Assembly: GCF_041262525.1 (NCBI RefSeq)
Contig: NZ_JBGCCK010000001.1
Coordinates: forward strand, 186,001 to 250,000
Reading direction: 5' to 3'
Source of the DNA: Streptacidiphilus sp041262525
Lineage (GTDB): Bacteria > Actinomycetota > Actinomycetes > Streptomycetales > Streptomycetaceae
Length of the DNA: 64,000 nucleotides
In this document: piece after piece, positions 36,097-44,095 of the stretch
How the letters are laid out: each line of letters begins with the position of its first letter
How positions within the stretch are numbered: the first letter of the stretch is position 1
The notes under the pieces: model-generated
Databases searched by the model: none
Told to the model about the DNA's origin: nothing
What the model saw: only the letters and a program-made list of their open reading frames with translations
Position numbers and translations under genes: made by a program

Positions 36097-36268
36097 GCGG
36101 GAGTCGGGCCAGGCGGTGCGAGTGCCGGGCTACGTCGCGAGTTACTGGTTCGTTCCGGTGTACCGGCCTGGCCTTGATGGGCGGGCAGTGGCGGGGCGTC
36201 TTCCGGGGCCGGAGGACGAGTGGGCTGAGGTGGAAGAGATCGAATCGGACGGGTGCGGGGAGGGCTGA
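36089..36268 (+). CDS. Small AICE hypothetical protein
   Basis: A 59-residue frame from ATG 36089, overlapping the ATPase stop by eight bases. The product reads MSERESGQAVRVPGYVASYW, then FVPVYRPGLDGRAVAGRLPG and an acidic tail DEWAEVEEIESDG. A GTG at 36080 would add three residues. Codon use is like the neighbours, and coupling suggests it is real. I do not know the family. Confidence 0.6.
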   Translation: MSERESGQAVRVPGYVASYWFVPVYRPGLDGRAVAGRLPGPEDEWAEVEEIESDGCGEG

Positions 36269-36271
36269 GGG

Positions 36272-36424
36272 ATGTTCTGGCGGCGTGGCCTGGGAGGTCA
36301 GGTGTTCCGGTGCGGGTACTGCCACGGGAAGGTGCGCGCGGATCGGGCGCGGGTCGAACGGGTTCGGGGTGTGGAGCAGTACGTGCACACCTGGCACCCC
36401 CGTCGTGATGGGCGGGGGACGTGA
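36272..36424 (+). CDS. Small zinc-ribbon-like protein
   Basis: A 50-residue frame starting three bases after the previous stop, with GAGGG upstream. It has FRCGYCHGKV (CxxC) and YVHTWHPRR at the end, so Cys2-His2-type zinc binding is possible. It is too short for the usual ORF cut-offs. Similar small CxxC proteins accompany ATPase genes in Streptomyces islands; the role is unknown. Confidence 0.55.
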   Translation: MFWRRGLGGQVFRCGYCHGKVRADRARVERVRGVEQYVHTWHPRRDGRGT

Positions 36425-36501
36425 TGGGCGTGGTGTACGTGTGACGCCCCGTGAGTTCCCTGGCGGGTTGTTCTGGGAGTGAACGTGTCCCCGCCCGGGT
36501 G

Positions 36502-36536
36502 GGGCTCCCGGCCGTTGACCAACGGGTCGGGAGCCC
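36502..36536 (+). terminator. Hairpin after the small-protein operon
   Basis: GGGCTCCCG pairs with CGGGAGCCC around a 17-base loop. Confidence 0.65.
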
Positions 36537-36563
36537 TGATATCGCACAACCGAAGATCAAGAC

Positions 36564-36600
36564 GGACCACCCCGCGACCTTGGACGGGGTGGGGTGGTCC
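36564..36600. terminator. Second hairpin in the 36.4-36.75 kb gap
   Basis: GGACCACCCC pairs with GGGGTGGTCC. With the hairpin at 36502 it isolates the upstream operon from the next gene. Confidence 0.65.
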
Positions 36601-36610
36601 GTTGGGCTTG

Positions 36611-36636
36611 CACCCGGTACCGATGGTACTCGGGTG
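36611..36636. promoter_or_regulatory. Inverted repeat, possible operator
   Basis: CACCCGGTAC and GTACTCGGGTG form a near-perfect dyad over 26 bases, 119 bases before the next gene. The GGTACC core recalls the twin GGGGTACCCC palindromes at 35399, so the same regulator might bind here. Confidence 0.4.
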
Positions 36637-36754
36637 ATTACGCATGTTCGAGGTCGTTCGACTCAACGGGGGCCTGTAGGGGTCGAGTTGCCCACCTTGG
36701 TCCCGGGTGCTGGTGCCGCAGGGTCAGTCACTGGCACGGGGAACTGAGGACAGG

Positions 36755-37057
36755 ATGACCATGGATCACGGCGGGGGCCGGACCGACATAGAGAGGGAGT
36801 GGGACGTACTGGAGCTGGACGGCGGGCCGGTGGTGCCCGGTGTGGACTACGAGGGCGAGTGGCTGCGTGCGCGCGCCTCGGCGGTCAAGTTGAATACGGC
36901 GCTGAGCCGCTGGGGCGTGGTCCGTGAGCGGGCGCGGGCTCAGGCGGGCTGGGCGTCGGACGGTGCGGGCCGGGTGACGGTGAGCCTGGACTGCGCGACG
37001 GCGTCCGAGCTGGCGCGGCTGCTGGATCTCGTGGCCGATGGCGGCAATGCGGCCTGA
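36755..37057 (+). CDS. AICE hypothetical protein (100 aa)
   Basis: ATG 36755 has GAGGA five bases upstream. The product is acidic at the start (TDIEREWDVLELDGG), then amphipathic (GEWLRARASAVKLNTALSRW) and ends with VTVSLDCATASELARLLDLV. No membrane segment or known motif was found. Such small soluble proteins are common in AICEs; the role is unknown. Confidence 0.6.
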   Translation: MTMDHGGGRTDIEREWDVLELDGGPVVPGVDYEGEWLRARASAVKLNTALSRWGVVRERARAQAGWASDGAGRVTVSLDCATASELARLLDLVADGGNAA

Positions 37058-37211
37058 GGGTTGGGCTGTCTGAGGGCGCGTGGGTCAGGTGTTGCCTCGG
37101 CGTGGTGTTCGCGTCGGGGCGGCCTGCCGCTCGGGTCGGGACCGGCCGCAGGCCGCATGCCCGGCCCGAGGGCGGCGGGGGCCGCCCGGCGGCGCGCAAG
37201 CGCCGCCGCTT

Positions 37212-37283
37212 GAGGTGGTAAAAGCTGAATTCGACAGCTCGCCCCTCGAGGTGGTAAAAGCTGAATTCGACAGCTCGCCCCTC
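37212..37283. repeat. Two tandem 36-bp repeats
   Basis: The unit begins GAGGTGGTAAAAGCTGAATT and continues CGACAGCTCGCCCCTC; the second copy starts exactly 36 bases later. Inside, AGCTG and CAGCT pair around GAATTC. The stretch is much less GC-rich than its surroundings. It lies in the 37058-37433 gap and could be an iteron-like or transfer site; no gene was seen there. Confidence 0.85.
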
Positions 37284-37433
37284 GCCGGATCTGAGAGGGT
37301 GTTCTGCGAGATTTTGACGGCCGCTCGTTAGGGTCTGGTCGTAGCTCAACCTTGACGCGTCGCACGATCAGAGCGGTCCGATTGGATGACCGGGTTTGTG
37401 CGAGGTGTCAGTGCTCTGCTCTACCGTCCAGCC

Positions 37434-38219
37434 ATGGCCTTTCTCTTGCCTGATGGTCTGCCGCCTGGACGCTTCGAGTCCTGGGGGACGGTCGACGTAT
37501 GGCTGTCCAACGAGCTACCACAAGAAATTGAACATCTGTGGTGTCTGCTGCTGGACCAGTCGCATATCACCGGGTTGTTTCCGCTTCTGTGCTGGCCCGA
37601 CGGTCAGGGCCAGCCGCATGATCTGGCCGGAGTGGACGCGATCCGGCTGGAGCCGGAGCTAGCGGCAGACTTCGTCGAGTACCGTCGGCAGCGGCTGCCG
37701 TTCTGGTCAGAGCCGATACCGATGGAGATGCCAGAGGATGTCGAGCCGTGGCCGCACGATCCAGGGCCGCCCTTCGACAGCTGGCCTGGTTTGGCACCGT
37801 CGTCGCCTGTCACCGCTGACAGCTCCACCCCAACCCAGACGGCGGCACGCACGATCGCTCACCTGGTCGATACGCACTGGAACGGGCTGAAGGAGTGCCG
37901 CCTGGCGCTCGTCCCGGCCCGGCGCGGCGCGGACATCCCGGCCGTCCTCGGTTGGAAGGCGGATGCGCCAATTCAGTTGCTGTGTGCACTGCTACGCAGC
38001 TGGGAAGAGCGTTTCGGGACTCAGGTGGTGGCGATGTTCGGAAGCGAGCTTCATGTCGCGGTGGCCCGGCCTCCTCGGGGCACCGACCAGGCGGAACTGC
38101 TGGCGCTGGAGCATGTGCTGTCGACCGCCGACAATGTCGTCGACGACCCACCGACCCCTTTCCCCGAGTACGCCGGCAGCCTCGTGAACCGGACCCACTG
38201 GTGGTTCTGGTGGGACTGA
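37434..38219 (+). CDS. DUF4253-domain protein
   Basis: A 261-residue soluble protein. The C-terminal ~110 residues match the DUF4253 pattern (CRLALVPARRGADIPAVLGW, LLRSWEERFGTQVVAMFGSE, HVAVARPP, AEYAGSLVNRTHWWFWWD). Its function is unknown; it may be an immunity-type protein by analogy with other SMI1-like families. No ribosome site precedes ATG 37434, and TACCGT nine bases upstream suggests a leaderless start. Confidence 0.75.
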   Translation: MAFLLPDGLPPGRFESWGTVDVWLSNELPQEIEHLWCLLLDQSHITGLFPLLCWPDGQGQPHDLAGVDAIRLEPELAADFVEYRRQRLPFWSEPIPMEMPEDVEPWPHDPGPPFDSWPGLAPSSPVTADSSTPTQTAARTIAHLVDTHWNGLKECRLALVPARRGADIPAVLGWKADAPIQLLCALLRSWEERFGTQVVAMFGSELHVAVARPPRGTDQAELLALEHVLSTADNVVDDPPTPFPEYAGSLVNRTHWWFWWD

Positions 38220-38283
38220 CCGATGGTCCTTGGCGGGAAGGGGTGGTGATGATGCGCAAGGATTTCCGCTGCCGAGGACTCCA

Positions 38284-38415
38284 TCACGGGTCCGGCATTC
38301 TGAGCAGGCCGGGCTCGGGTTCGGTGAAGATGCCGCGGCTGACCAGGCGTTTCAGCTTGGCGCGGGTGCCTTCGGTGTGCCGCGGCTCAGCGCCGAGGCC
38401 GAGGGCGGCGGCTAC
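38284..38415 (-). pseudogene. C-terminal fragment of a regulator-like gene
   Basis: The minus strand reads AAALGLGAEPRHTEGTRAKL, KRLVSRGIFTEPEPGLLRMP and a stop. This has the look of a winged-helix C-terminus found in repeated Streptomyces genes, but no start or N-terminal part exists in frame; it runs into the end of the GntR gene. Probably a remnant left by rearrangement. Confidence 0.35.
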
Positions 38416-39188
38416 TCCACGGGGCGCAAATTGCCGCCTCGGCGGGCCATAGTCGGGGCAACTCTGGGGGTGAGGGTGTAGGTGTAGCGGGCGGCGTCGG
38501 CGGGGGTGGCCGTGGTCTCGATGATCAGCGGCTGCCCTGTGCCGGTGGCGACGGTGACGCGCTGAGTGATCAGCAGGTGTGTGGGCTGGCCGAGTTGGAG
38601 CGCTGCGGTTTCGTCGGGCTGGGGCATGCGGGCGCTGACGGACTCGCGCCATTCAATGGGGCCGTGGGCTTTGGTGAGTGTGGCCTGGGCCTTGGCGCAC
38701 GGCATGGCCGGGTTCTTCGCAAGCGGTGTGCCGGTGATCCGTTCCATGGGCAGGATTGTGCGGTGCAGTACGCGGGCCCCGGTGTCGGCGTGGACGTGGA
38801 GGCGTTCGACGCAGAACGCGGCTTCGCCCTCGTCCAGTTCGAGGGCGGCGGCTTGCTCGGCGGTGAGCCGCAGGTGCGTGGCGGCTGCCTGGTCGTCGGG
38901 GGTGGTCCAGCCGTGGGCGGTGGGGTCGGTGTCGCGCGGGTACGGGGTCTGACCGGCAGCGGGTTGGACCGTCACGAAGGTGCCGCGTCCCTGTTGCGCG
39001 TCCAGTAGACCTTCGGTGCGGAGTGCGGCGACGGCCTGGCGGACGGTGGGGCGGGAGACCTCGTACAGGGCTGACAGGGCGTCTTCGGTGGGGATTTGCT
39101 GGCCTGGTGTCCATTCGCCGGCTGCGATGGTGCGTCGCATCTCGGCTGCTACCTGCTTGTACAGCGCCTGCGTCTTGATGATCGCCAT
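38412..39188 (-). CDS. GntR-family regulator with UTRA domain (KorSA-like)
   Basis: A 258-residue repressor. The winged helix is at residues 10-75 (GEWTPGQQIPTEDALSALYE, VSRPTVRQAVAALRTEGLLD, GRGTFVTV), and the UTRA effector domain is at about 95-245. In pSAM2 the GntR-type KorSA represses transfer and activation genes; the same position ahead of the transfer genes suggests that role here. It is divergent from the operon starting at 39417. A degraded relative lies at 5885-6028. Confidence 0.85.
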   Translation of the reverse strand: MAIIKTQALYKQVAAEMRRTIAAGEWTPGQQIPTEDALSALYEVSRPTVRQAVAALRTEGLLDAQQGRGTFVTVQPAAGQTPYPRDTDPTAHGWTTPDDQAAATHLRLTAEQAAALELDEGEAAFCVERLHVHADTGARVLHRTILPMERITGTPLAKNPAMPCAKAQATLTKAHGPIEWRESVSARMPQPDETAALQLGQPTHLLITQRVTVATGTGQPLIIETTATPADAARYTYTLTPRVAPTMARRGGNLRPVE

Positions 39189-39242
39189 GGGTGCTGCCCC
39201 CTTCGCCTGCGTGGCCGGGCGTTGGCCGACGCTCCTCGTTAT

Positions 39243-39266
39243 CGAACGGTTATTCGAATACGTTCG
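39243..39266. promoter_or_regulatory. Probable GntR operator
   Basis: The perfect palindrome TATTCGAATA (39251-39260) is flanked by CGAAC and GTTCG, 55 bases upstream of the GntR start in the divergent gap. AT-rich dyads of this sort are typical for GntR/UTRA repressors. Confidence 0.5.
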
Positions 39267-39299
39267 CGCTGATCAGACCTCGTGCGACGGACCTTAATC

Positions 39300-39383
39300 G
39301 TCAGTTGTAAGCATGAATCTCCTTGCGCTCCGGGTCAAGTCGGCGCATCCTCGACCTCGCCAACATTCATCATGACAACTGAC
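39300..39383. repeat. Inverted repeat in the leader of the transfer operon
   Basis: GTCAGTTGTAAGCATGAAT (39300-39318) pairs with ATTCATCATGACAACTGAC (39365-39383) with three mismatches. It lies just upstream of the gene at 39417 and may be a second operator or an RNA hairpin. Confidence 0.55.
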
Positions 39384-39416
39384 GCATGTTGTCTGGCGAA
39401 GTCGAGAGGACGAGAA

Positions 39417-39785
39417 GTGTCGATCAAGAATCTGCCGCTGCACGCGGGGCGGCTCGGGCCCGCACTGTGCGTGTCCGTGGAGTGCAAGACGGACCCGACC
39501 ACGGGTGCGGTGAAGGCCGACCGGGACGGGGTGCCGGTGTGGATGGTCGGGGTTGCGGTGCGTCCCGACGCTCGGCGTCCCGCGCTGATCGAGGTGTCCG
39601 TGTCCGGGGAGCCGGAGGGGATCGCGCCGGGGATGTACGTGGAACTGGTGGAGCCGGAGGCGTTCATGTGGGAGATGAACGGCCGCACCGGACTGGCGTT
39701 CCGTGCGGCCAAGGTGTTGCCTGACTCCCCGGTCCTGGCCCCGCCGACTGAGGGCCCGGCTGCCGGGAAGGGGGCGGCGAAGTGA
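39417..39785 (+). CDS. AICE protein, first gene of the transfer operon
   Basis: The GTG at 39417 has AGAGGA upstream and gives 122 residues: VSIKNLPLHAGRLGPALCVS, then short beta segments (VPVWMVGVAVRPDARRPALI, EVSVSGEPEGIAPGMYVELV) and a variable tail. The pattern suggests a small beta-barrel, but I cannot name a family. Homologue-like genes often precede the FtsK-type gene in Streptomyces AICEs. It overlaps the next gene by four bases. Confidence 0.7.
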   Translation: MSIKNLPLHAGRLGPALCVSVECKTDPTTGAVKADRDGVPVWMVGVAVRPDARRPALIEVSVSGEPEGIAPGMYVELVEPEAFMWEMNGRTGLAFRAAKVLPDSPVLAPPTEGPAAGKGAAK

Positions 39786-40015
39786 GCGGGCGGACCTGGC
39801 ACCACCTGCAAGAGCGGCTGTCCGACTTGGCGGACCTGGGCGCGGAGCTGCACGAGGGGATGGAGCAGGGGCAGTACCGGTTCCTGCTCGCGCTTATCGC
39901 CCCGATGGCCACCGACGCGGGCACGCTCGCCTCGGGCCTGGAAACCGAGCTGCGCAACGAGATGGCGGAGAACGGCGTGCAGCTGCCCCCGCTCGACCCC
40001 GGGGACGGTGCCTGA
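39782..40015 (+). CDS. Small AICE transfer-operon protein
   Basis: A 77-residue helical protein (TWHHLQERLSDLADLGAELH, then FLLALIAPMATDAGTLASGL) with GTG at 39782. Both ends overlap the neighbours by one to four bases, so it is translationally coupled between the preceding protein and the translocase. The function is unknown. Confidence 0.65.
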   Translation: MSGRTWHHLQERLSDLADLGAELHEGMEQGQYRFLLALIAPMATDAGTLASGLETELRNEMAENGVQLPPLDPGDGA

Positions 40016-41514
40016 TGGGGCCGCATGGCGGGCCCGTGTGCGGCGGGCTGATCGGGGTGGCGTGCGAGTTGGCTCGGCATCCGGCCGCGTCCGCTGCGGC
40101 GGCGGTCGTCCCGGTCACGACTGGTGGCGGTTCGGTGGGGATGCCGGTGTTCCTCACGATGGTGATCGTGGTGGCGGCTGGGCTGCTGTTGCTGCGGGTG
40201 CTCTCCCCGTGGTTGTTCGCGCGGTGGCCGCAGGTGTGGTGGCGGCTGATCGGTGCCCCGGTCACGGCGGTCCGGATGTGGTGGACCTGGCGCAAGCTGA
40301 CGGACCTCCAGAACCTTGCCGTGGCCAAGCGTCCGCCCCTGGCGCTGCTGGGCAATGACGTGGTGGTCCGGGGGCGCGCGTTGAAGCCTGCGGCTCCCCG
40401 GCTCGGGGTGCCGAAGGTGGAGCACGGGGGCCTGGTGGTGCGGGTGAAGATGCACCCGGGGCAGGTTCCGGAGCAGTACGCGGCGGCGGCCGAAGCGATG
40501 GCGCACGCGTTCCGGGTGTTCCGGGTGCGGGTCCACTCCCAGCAGTACGGGTACGTGCACCTGCGCTTGATCGCTTGGGACCCGCTGAGCAATCCGACGG
40601 TTCCGGCGCACCATCGCGGGCAGTTGATGCGGGCGGCGGTGGGTCAGTGGGAGGACGGGTTCACCTGGCTGATCGACTTGAGGGAGGTTCCGCACTGGCT
40701 GATCGTGGGCGCCACCCGTTCGGGCAAGTCCACGTTGATCGCCGCGTTGGTGTCGGAGTGGGGCAAGCAGCCGCTCGCCTTGGTCGGGATCGACCTCAAG
40801 GGCGGCATGGAGCTGAGCCTGTTCGCGCCTCGGCTTTCGGCGCTGGCCACGACCCGGGCGGAGGCGGCGGACCTGCTGGATTACCTGGTCGATCTGGCCT
40901 TGGACCGGATGCGGATCTGCCGTGAGGCGGGGGTGCGCTCGATCTGGGAGCTGAGCGACAAGGCGCGGCCTGTGCCGGTGATCGTGCTGGTGGATGAGGT
41001 GGCGGAGCTGTACCTGATGGCCACCAGCGCCGAAAAGGCAGAGGTAGGGCGGGTCTCCACGGCGATGCTGCGGCTCGCGCAGCTTGGCGCGGCGTTGGGG
41101 GTTCACCTGATCGTCGCCGGCCAGCGCGTCGGCTCCGACCTGGGCCCCGGGGTGACGGCGCTGCGTGCGCAGCTCGGCGGCCGGGTCTGCCACCGCGTCA
41201 ACGACCCCGCCACGGCAGAGATGGTGCTCGGGGATATCAGCAAGGAAGCCGTGATCGCCGCTCAGCAGATCAGCCATACCCAACAGGGCGTCATGGTCAG
41301 CTACGCGGACGGGGCGGTGATGCGAGGGCGCTCCTGCCTGGTCACCCCCGGCCAAGCCCGCAAGACCTCCGCCAAGTACGCCCACATGACGCCGGTCCTG
41401 CCGCCCCTCGGCGACCACCCGGCCCCGGTCATGCCGGAATCCCTCGGGGCGCACCCGGCGGACGGCGTGTACCTGGACGGCGACGCGGACCCCGATGGGG
41501 TGATCGAGGAATGA
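40015..41514 (+). CDS. FtsK/SpoIIIE-type conjugative DNA translocase (TraB/TraSA-like)
   Basis: Drives intercellular transfer of double-stranded DNA in actinomycete elements. The 499-residue protein has membrane helices at about 45-85, a linker domain, and the FtsK motor with Walker A GATRSGKST near residue 232, Walker B VIVLVDEVAE near 322 and the sensor segment LGVHLIVAGQR. The C-terminus lacks an obvious gamma winged helix. The ATG overlaps the previous TGA. With the GntR and Rep genes this defines the AICE. Confidence 0.93.
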   Translation: MGPHGGPVCGGLIGVACELARHPAASAAAAVVPVTTGGGSVGMPVFLTMVIVVAAGLLLLRVLSPWLFARWPQVWWRLIGAPVTAVRMWWTWRKLTDLQNLAVAKRPPLALLGNDVVVRGRALKPAAPRLGVPKVEHGGLVVRVKMHPGQVPEQYAAAAEAMAHAFRVFRVRVHSQQYGYVHLRLIAWDPLSNPTVPAHHRGQLMRAAVGQWEDGFTWLIDLREVPHWLIVGATRSGKSTLIAALVSEWGKQPLALVGIDLKGGMELSLFAPRLSALATTRAEAADLLDYLVDLALDRMRICREAGVRSIWELSDKARPVPVIVLVDEVAELYLMATSAEKAEVGRVSTAMLRLAQLGAALGVHLIVAGQRVGSDLGPGVTALRAQLGGRVCHRVNDPATAEMVLGDISKEAVIAAQQISHTQQGVMVSYADGAVMRGRSCLVTPGQARKTSAKYAHMTPVLPPLGDHPAPVMPESLGAHPADGVYLDGDADPDGVIEE

Positions 41515-41702
41515 CGCTCGCCATGCCGCTGGTCGGCTTCCTCGCGGTCGTGGTGTTCCTGCTGATCCGCTCCGGCGAACTGCGCGTCTGGCAGGTCATC
41601 ACCTTGACGGTGTTCGGGTTCTACCTCGCCCGCAGCCCGCTCGGGAACCCGCTCGCCTTCACCGTCCAGTGGCTCGTCACCGGCTTCACCCATCAGCACT
41701 AG
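41511..41702 (+). CDS. Small membrane protein (Spd-like)
   Basis: A 63-residue protein with two membrane helices (MPLVGFLAVVVFLLIRSGEL, VWQVITLTVFGFYLARSPLG). Spread (Spd) genes follow the transfer gene in pSAM2 and related elements and encode small hydrophobic proteins needed for spread in mycelium; position and character fit. The ATG overlaps the translocase stop (ATGA). Confidence 0.7.
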   Translation: MTLAMPLVGFLAVVVFLLIRSGELRVWQVITLTVFGFYLARSPLGNPLAFTVQWLVTGFTHQH

Positions 41703-41719
41703 ATCGAACTGGAGTTCCC

Positions 41720-41839
41720 ATGCCACCCGGCCCATCCCACCCAAGCCCGATCCTCGCCGTGGCCTCCGGTCGCCTGCTGCCTCTCGCGGGGCGGCGGCCG
41801 GGGCTACGGCCCCACCCGCCTTGGAGGCATCCACCATGA
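41720..41839 (+). CDS. Short coupled frame between spd-like and rep genes
   Basis: A 39-codon frame with GGAG six bases before ATG 41720 and a stop that overlaps the Rep start as ATGA. The product is Pro/Arg-rich (MPPGPSHPSPILAVASGRLL). It may be a translational coupler or leader for Rep rather than a functional protein. Confidence 0.45.
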   Translation: MPPGPSHPSPILAVASGRLLPLAGRRPGLRPHPPWRHPP

Positions 41840-43335
41840 CCATCAACCCCCATGACAGCCCGCAGGCCCGGCGGACGTTCCTCGATCAGCTCGACCGGAT
41901 CGCCGCGCTGGACGAGACCGAACAGGATCTCGTCCGGCTCGGGCAGATGCCGAACCTCGGGCGCTGGCTCGAACAGATCGAATCGGTCGGCGGCTGCGCT
42001 CAACCGATCTTCGTGGCCGGGCACAAGCGCACCTACGACGCGGCCACGGGCGCGCTGATACGCGAGTACAGCACCCGGAGCGAGCCGGGCGGGCGGCTCG
42101 CGGTCCGCTGCCGCAACCGGCGGGCGAGCCGCTGCCCCTCGTGCTCACGGCTGTACCAAGGGGACAGTTACCACTTGGTGCGGGCGGGCCTGGTCGGCGG
42201 GAAGGGCGTCCCCGAACACGTCCGGGAGAACCCTCGCGTGTTCGCGACCCTCACCGCCCCCTCGTTCGGTTCGGTTCACCGCGTAGGCGAGTGCCACCGC
42301 ACGCGGCGGGGCTTGTGCCCGCACGGGCTGCCGCGCGGCTGCCGCACGGCGCACGCTGAGGGAGACGACGCGGTGGGGCAGGCGCTCTGCCCCGGCTGCT
42401 ACGACTACGTGGGGCACGTGCTGTGGAACGCGCACGCGCCGCGCCTGTGGACCGCGTTCAGGGACAACCTGTACCACCACTTCGCCGCAGCAGCGGGCGT
42501 ACAGCGGTCCAAGATCCGCAAGCAGGTGAGGATCTGCGCCGCGAAGGTCGCCGAGTACCAGGCACGCGGAGCGATCCACTTCCACACCGTGATCCGCCTC
42601 GACGGCTCGGAGGGCCTGGGCAGTGCGCCCCCGGCGTGGGCGAGCGCGGAACTGTTGATCGGTGCCATCAGCAGCGCGGCGGCGGCCGTGAACCTCAGCG
42701 CTCCCGCCTCACCTGCCTACGGGCAACGCCGTCTGTGCTACGGCGGACAGATCGAGGCGCACGCACTGACCGCAGGCGGCGACGGTGGGGTGAGTGATGA
42801 TCAGGTGGCCTCGTACGTGGCCAAGTACACGGCCAAGGGCGCGCATGCGTCCGGGGTGATCGATCACCGCATCGACGACCCCGACCGCATCGGGAAACTC
42901 CGCGTCAGCGCGCACTACCGGGCGTTGGTGGGCACGTGCTGGCGGCTGGGCGAGGTCCCGGAGCTGGCTCACCTGAACTTGCAGGCGTGGGCGCACACGC
43001 TCGGCTACCGGGGGCACTGCATCACCAAGAGCCGTAGCTACTCGACCACGTATCGGGAGCTGCGGGCTGAGCGGGCGGCGTACACCCTCCGGACGCTGGG
43101 ACTCGGGGACGATGCAGGCACAGTGAGTGAGGCGGCGTGGAGTTTCGCGGGGATCGGCTACACGCCCGGTGAAGCGGAGATCGCGGCCGGGATCGCGGAC
43201 GACCTGTATCGGGGCAGGCGCATCGCGCGGCAGCTCGAACCCGGGTGGGCGGGTGGGGCACGGCGAGACGCTGCACGGACTGGCCATGATCACCCTGACC
43301 GGCAGGCAGACCCCGGGGGCCGTGATGCGGACTGA
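41836..43335 (+). CDS. RepSA-like rolling-circle replication initiator
   Basis: Initiates replication of the excised element. The 499-residue protein has a zinc-like Cys cluster (CRNRRASRCPSCSRLYQGDS), further Cys pairs (CPGCYDYVGHV), the HUH motif in GAIHFHTVIRLDG near residue 247, and Tyr-containing SYVAKYTAKG near 326, the likely nicking tyrosine. GGAGG lies eight bases before ATG 41836. A fragment of a related Rep is at 6032-6091. The C-terminal ~30 residues are in a frame shared with the next gene. Confidence 0.88.
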   Translation: MTINPHDSPQARRTFLDQLDRIAALDETEQDLVRLGQMPNLGRWLEQIESVGGCAQPIFVAGHKRTYDAATGALIREYSTRSEPGGRLAVRCRNRRASRCPSCSRLYQGDSYHLVRAGLVGGKGVPEHVRENPRVFATLTAPSFGSVHRVGECHRTRRGLCPHGLPRGCRTAHAEGDDAVGQALCPGCYDYVGHVLWNAHAPRLWTAFRDNLYHHFAAAAGVQRSKIRKQVRICAAKVAEYQARGAIHFHTVIRLDGSEGLGSAPPAWASAELLIGAISSAAAAVNLSAPASPAYGQRRLCYGGQIEAHALTAGGDGGVSDDQVASYVAKYTAKGAHASGVIDHRIDDPDRIGKLRVSAHYRALVGTCWRLGEVPELAHLNLQAWAHTLGYRGHCITKSRSYSTTYRELRAERAAYTLRTLGLGDDAGTVSEAAWSFAGIGYTPGEAEIAAGIADDLYRGRRIARQLEPGWAGGARRDAARTGHDHPDRQADPGGRDAD

Positions 43336-43777
43336 CCTGTCAGGGCGCGTCAGCGTGCTGCCCGGGGCCGGTGACGGCGCGGACTCCTGGCAGATCGCCC
43401 GCTGCTCGCGTGAGGTGGCCGAACGGGCGGCGGCGGTACTGGGCGGGGCTGCTTCGCCGGCGGGCGGCTGGCGGGCAGTGATCACCGGTCCGGCGCTGCC
43501 GGTCATCGTCCGCCGGACGGGGGCCGGTGTCCGCCTGGAGATCGACGGAATGCCTGGGCACAGCTTCGCGCTGGACCTCGCACCGTTCGCGCTGTGGCAG
43601 ATCGCTTCGGTGCGGGTCCTGGTCGCGCTGGCGGCTGACGACGAGGATCACGGCGTGGCATGCGCTCTGTCGGCCGACCCGTTGATGTTCAAGACGCGTG
43701 GGGGTCGTTTCGTCCGCTACGTCGTTCCCCGCCTGGCTGCGTCGGACGTAAATGGGCTCTTTCGGGCAGGCCGTTGA
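43325..43777 (+). CDS. AICE hypothetical protein after rep
   Basis: A 150-residue soluble protein beginning MRTDLSGRVSVLPGAGDGAD, overlapping the rep stop by 11 bases; GGGGGCC precedes the ATG. An ATG at 43286 would add 13 residues. The sequence is a mix of beta-strand and Ala-rich helix (WQIARCSREVAERAAAVLGG). In pSAM2 the genes after rep are xis and int; this protein resembles neither. Confidence 0.6.
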   Translation: MRTDLSGRVSVLPGAGDGADSWQIARCSREVAERAAAVLGGAASPAGGWRAVITGPALPVIVRRTGAGVRLEIDGMPGHSFALDLAPFALWQIASVRVLVALAADDEDHGVACALSADPLMFKTRGGRFVRYVVPRLAASDVNGLFRAGR

Positions 43778-43834
43778 TCTCGATCGGGGTCCGTCGCTGG
43801 TCCGCATCTTGCGTCGGCGTCTATGCTCCGGCGC

Positions 43835-44092
43835 ATGCCGATAGCTGTGGCCTGCCTCGCTGGCCTGGGAGTCTTGTTCAATCTCGTGCAGGTGATGACG
43901 GGCCGTCAGGTGATACGTCCTAACAGGAGCAGGCGTTCCGCGTCGCAGTTGAGGCGGGAGTCAGCGGCTGCGGTTCTACTTTTCTCGGGCGCGGCGCTTA
44001 TGGTCCTGCGCGTGCCCACGGTGGCCTTTCCCGTGGAAGCTCTGGGGTTCGTGGCACTCTGCTTCGCCCGTTGGCGCGCGAGCCGGAGCTAG
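43835..44092 (+). CDS. Small membrane protein
   Basis: An 85-residue protein with two or three hydrophobic segments (MPIAVACLAGLGVLFNLVQV, AAVLLFSGAALMVL, AFPVEALGFVALCFA) and a basic loop (RPNRSRRSASQLRR). TATGCT seven bases before ATG 43835 suggests a leaderless start; ATG 43823 is the alternative. It ends four bases before the convergent recombinase gene. Confidence 0.6.
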   Translation: MPIAVACLAGLGVLFNLVQVMTGRQVIRPNRSRRSASQLRRESAAAVLLFSGAALMVLRVPTVAFPVEALGFVALCFARWRASRS

Positions 44093-44095
44093 TGC

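Noticed and set aside
37212..37283. CRISPR-like repeat
   Set aside because: Only two 36-bp units, directly adjacent with no spacer and no cas genes nearby.
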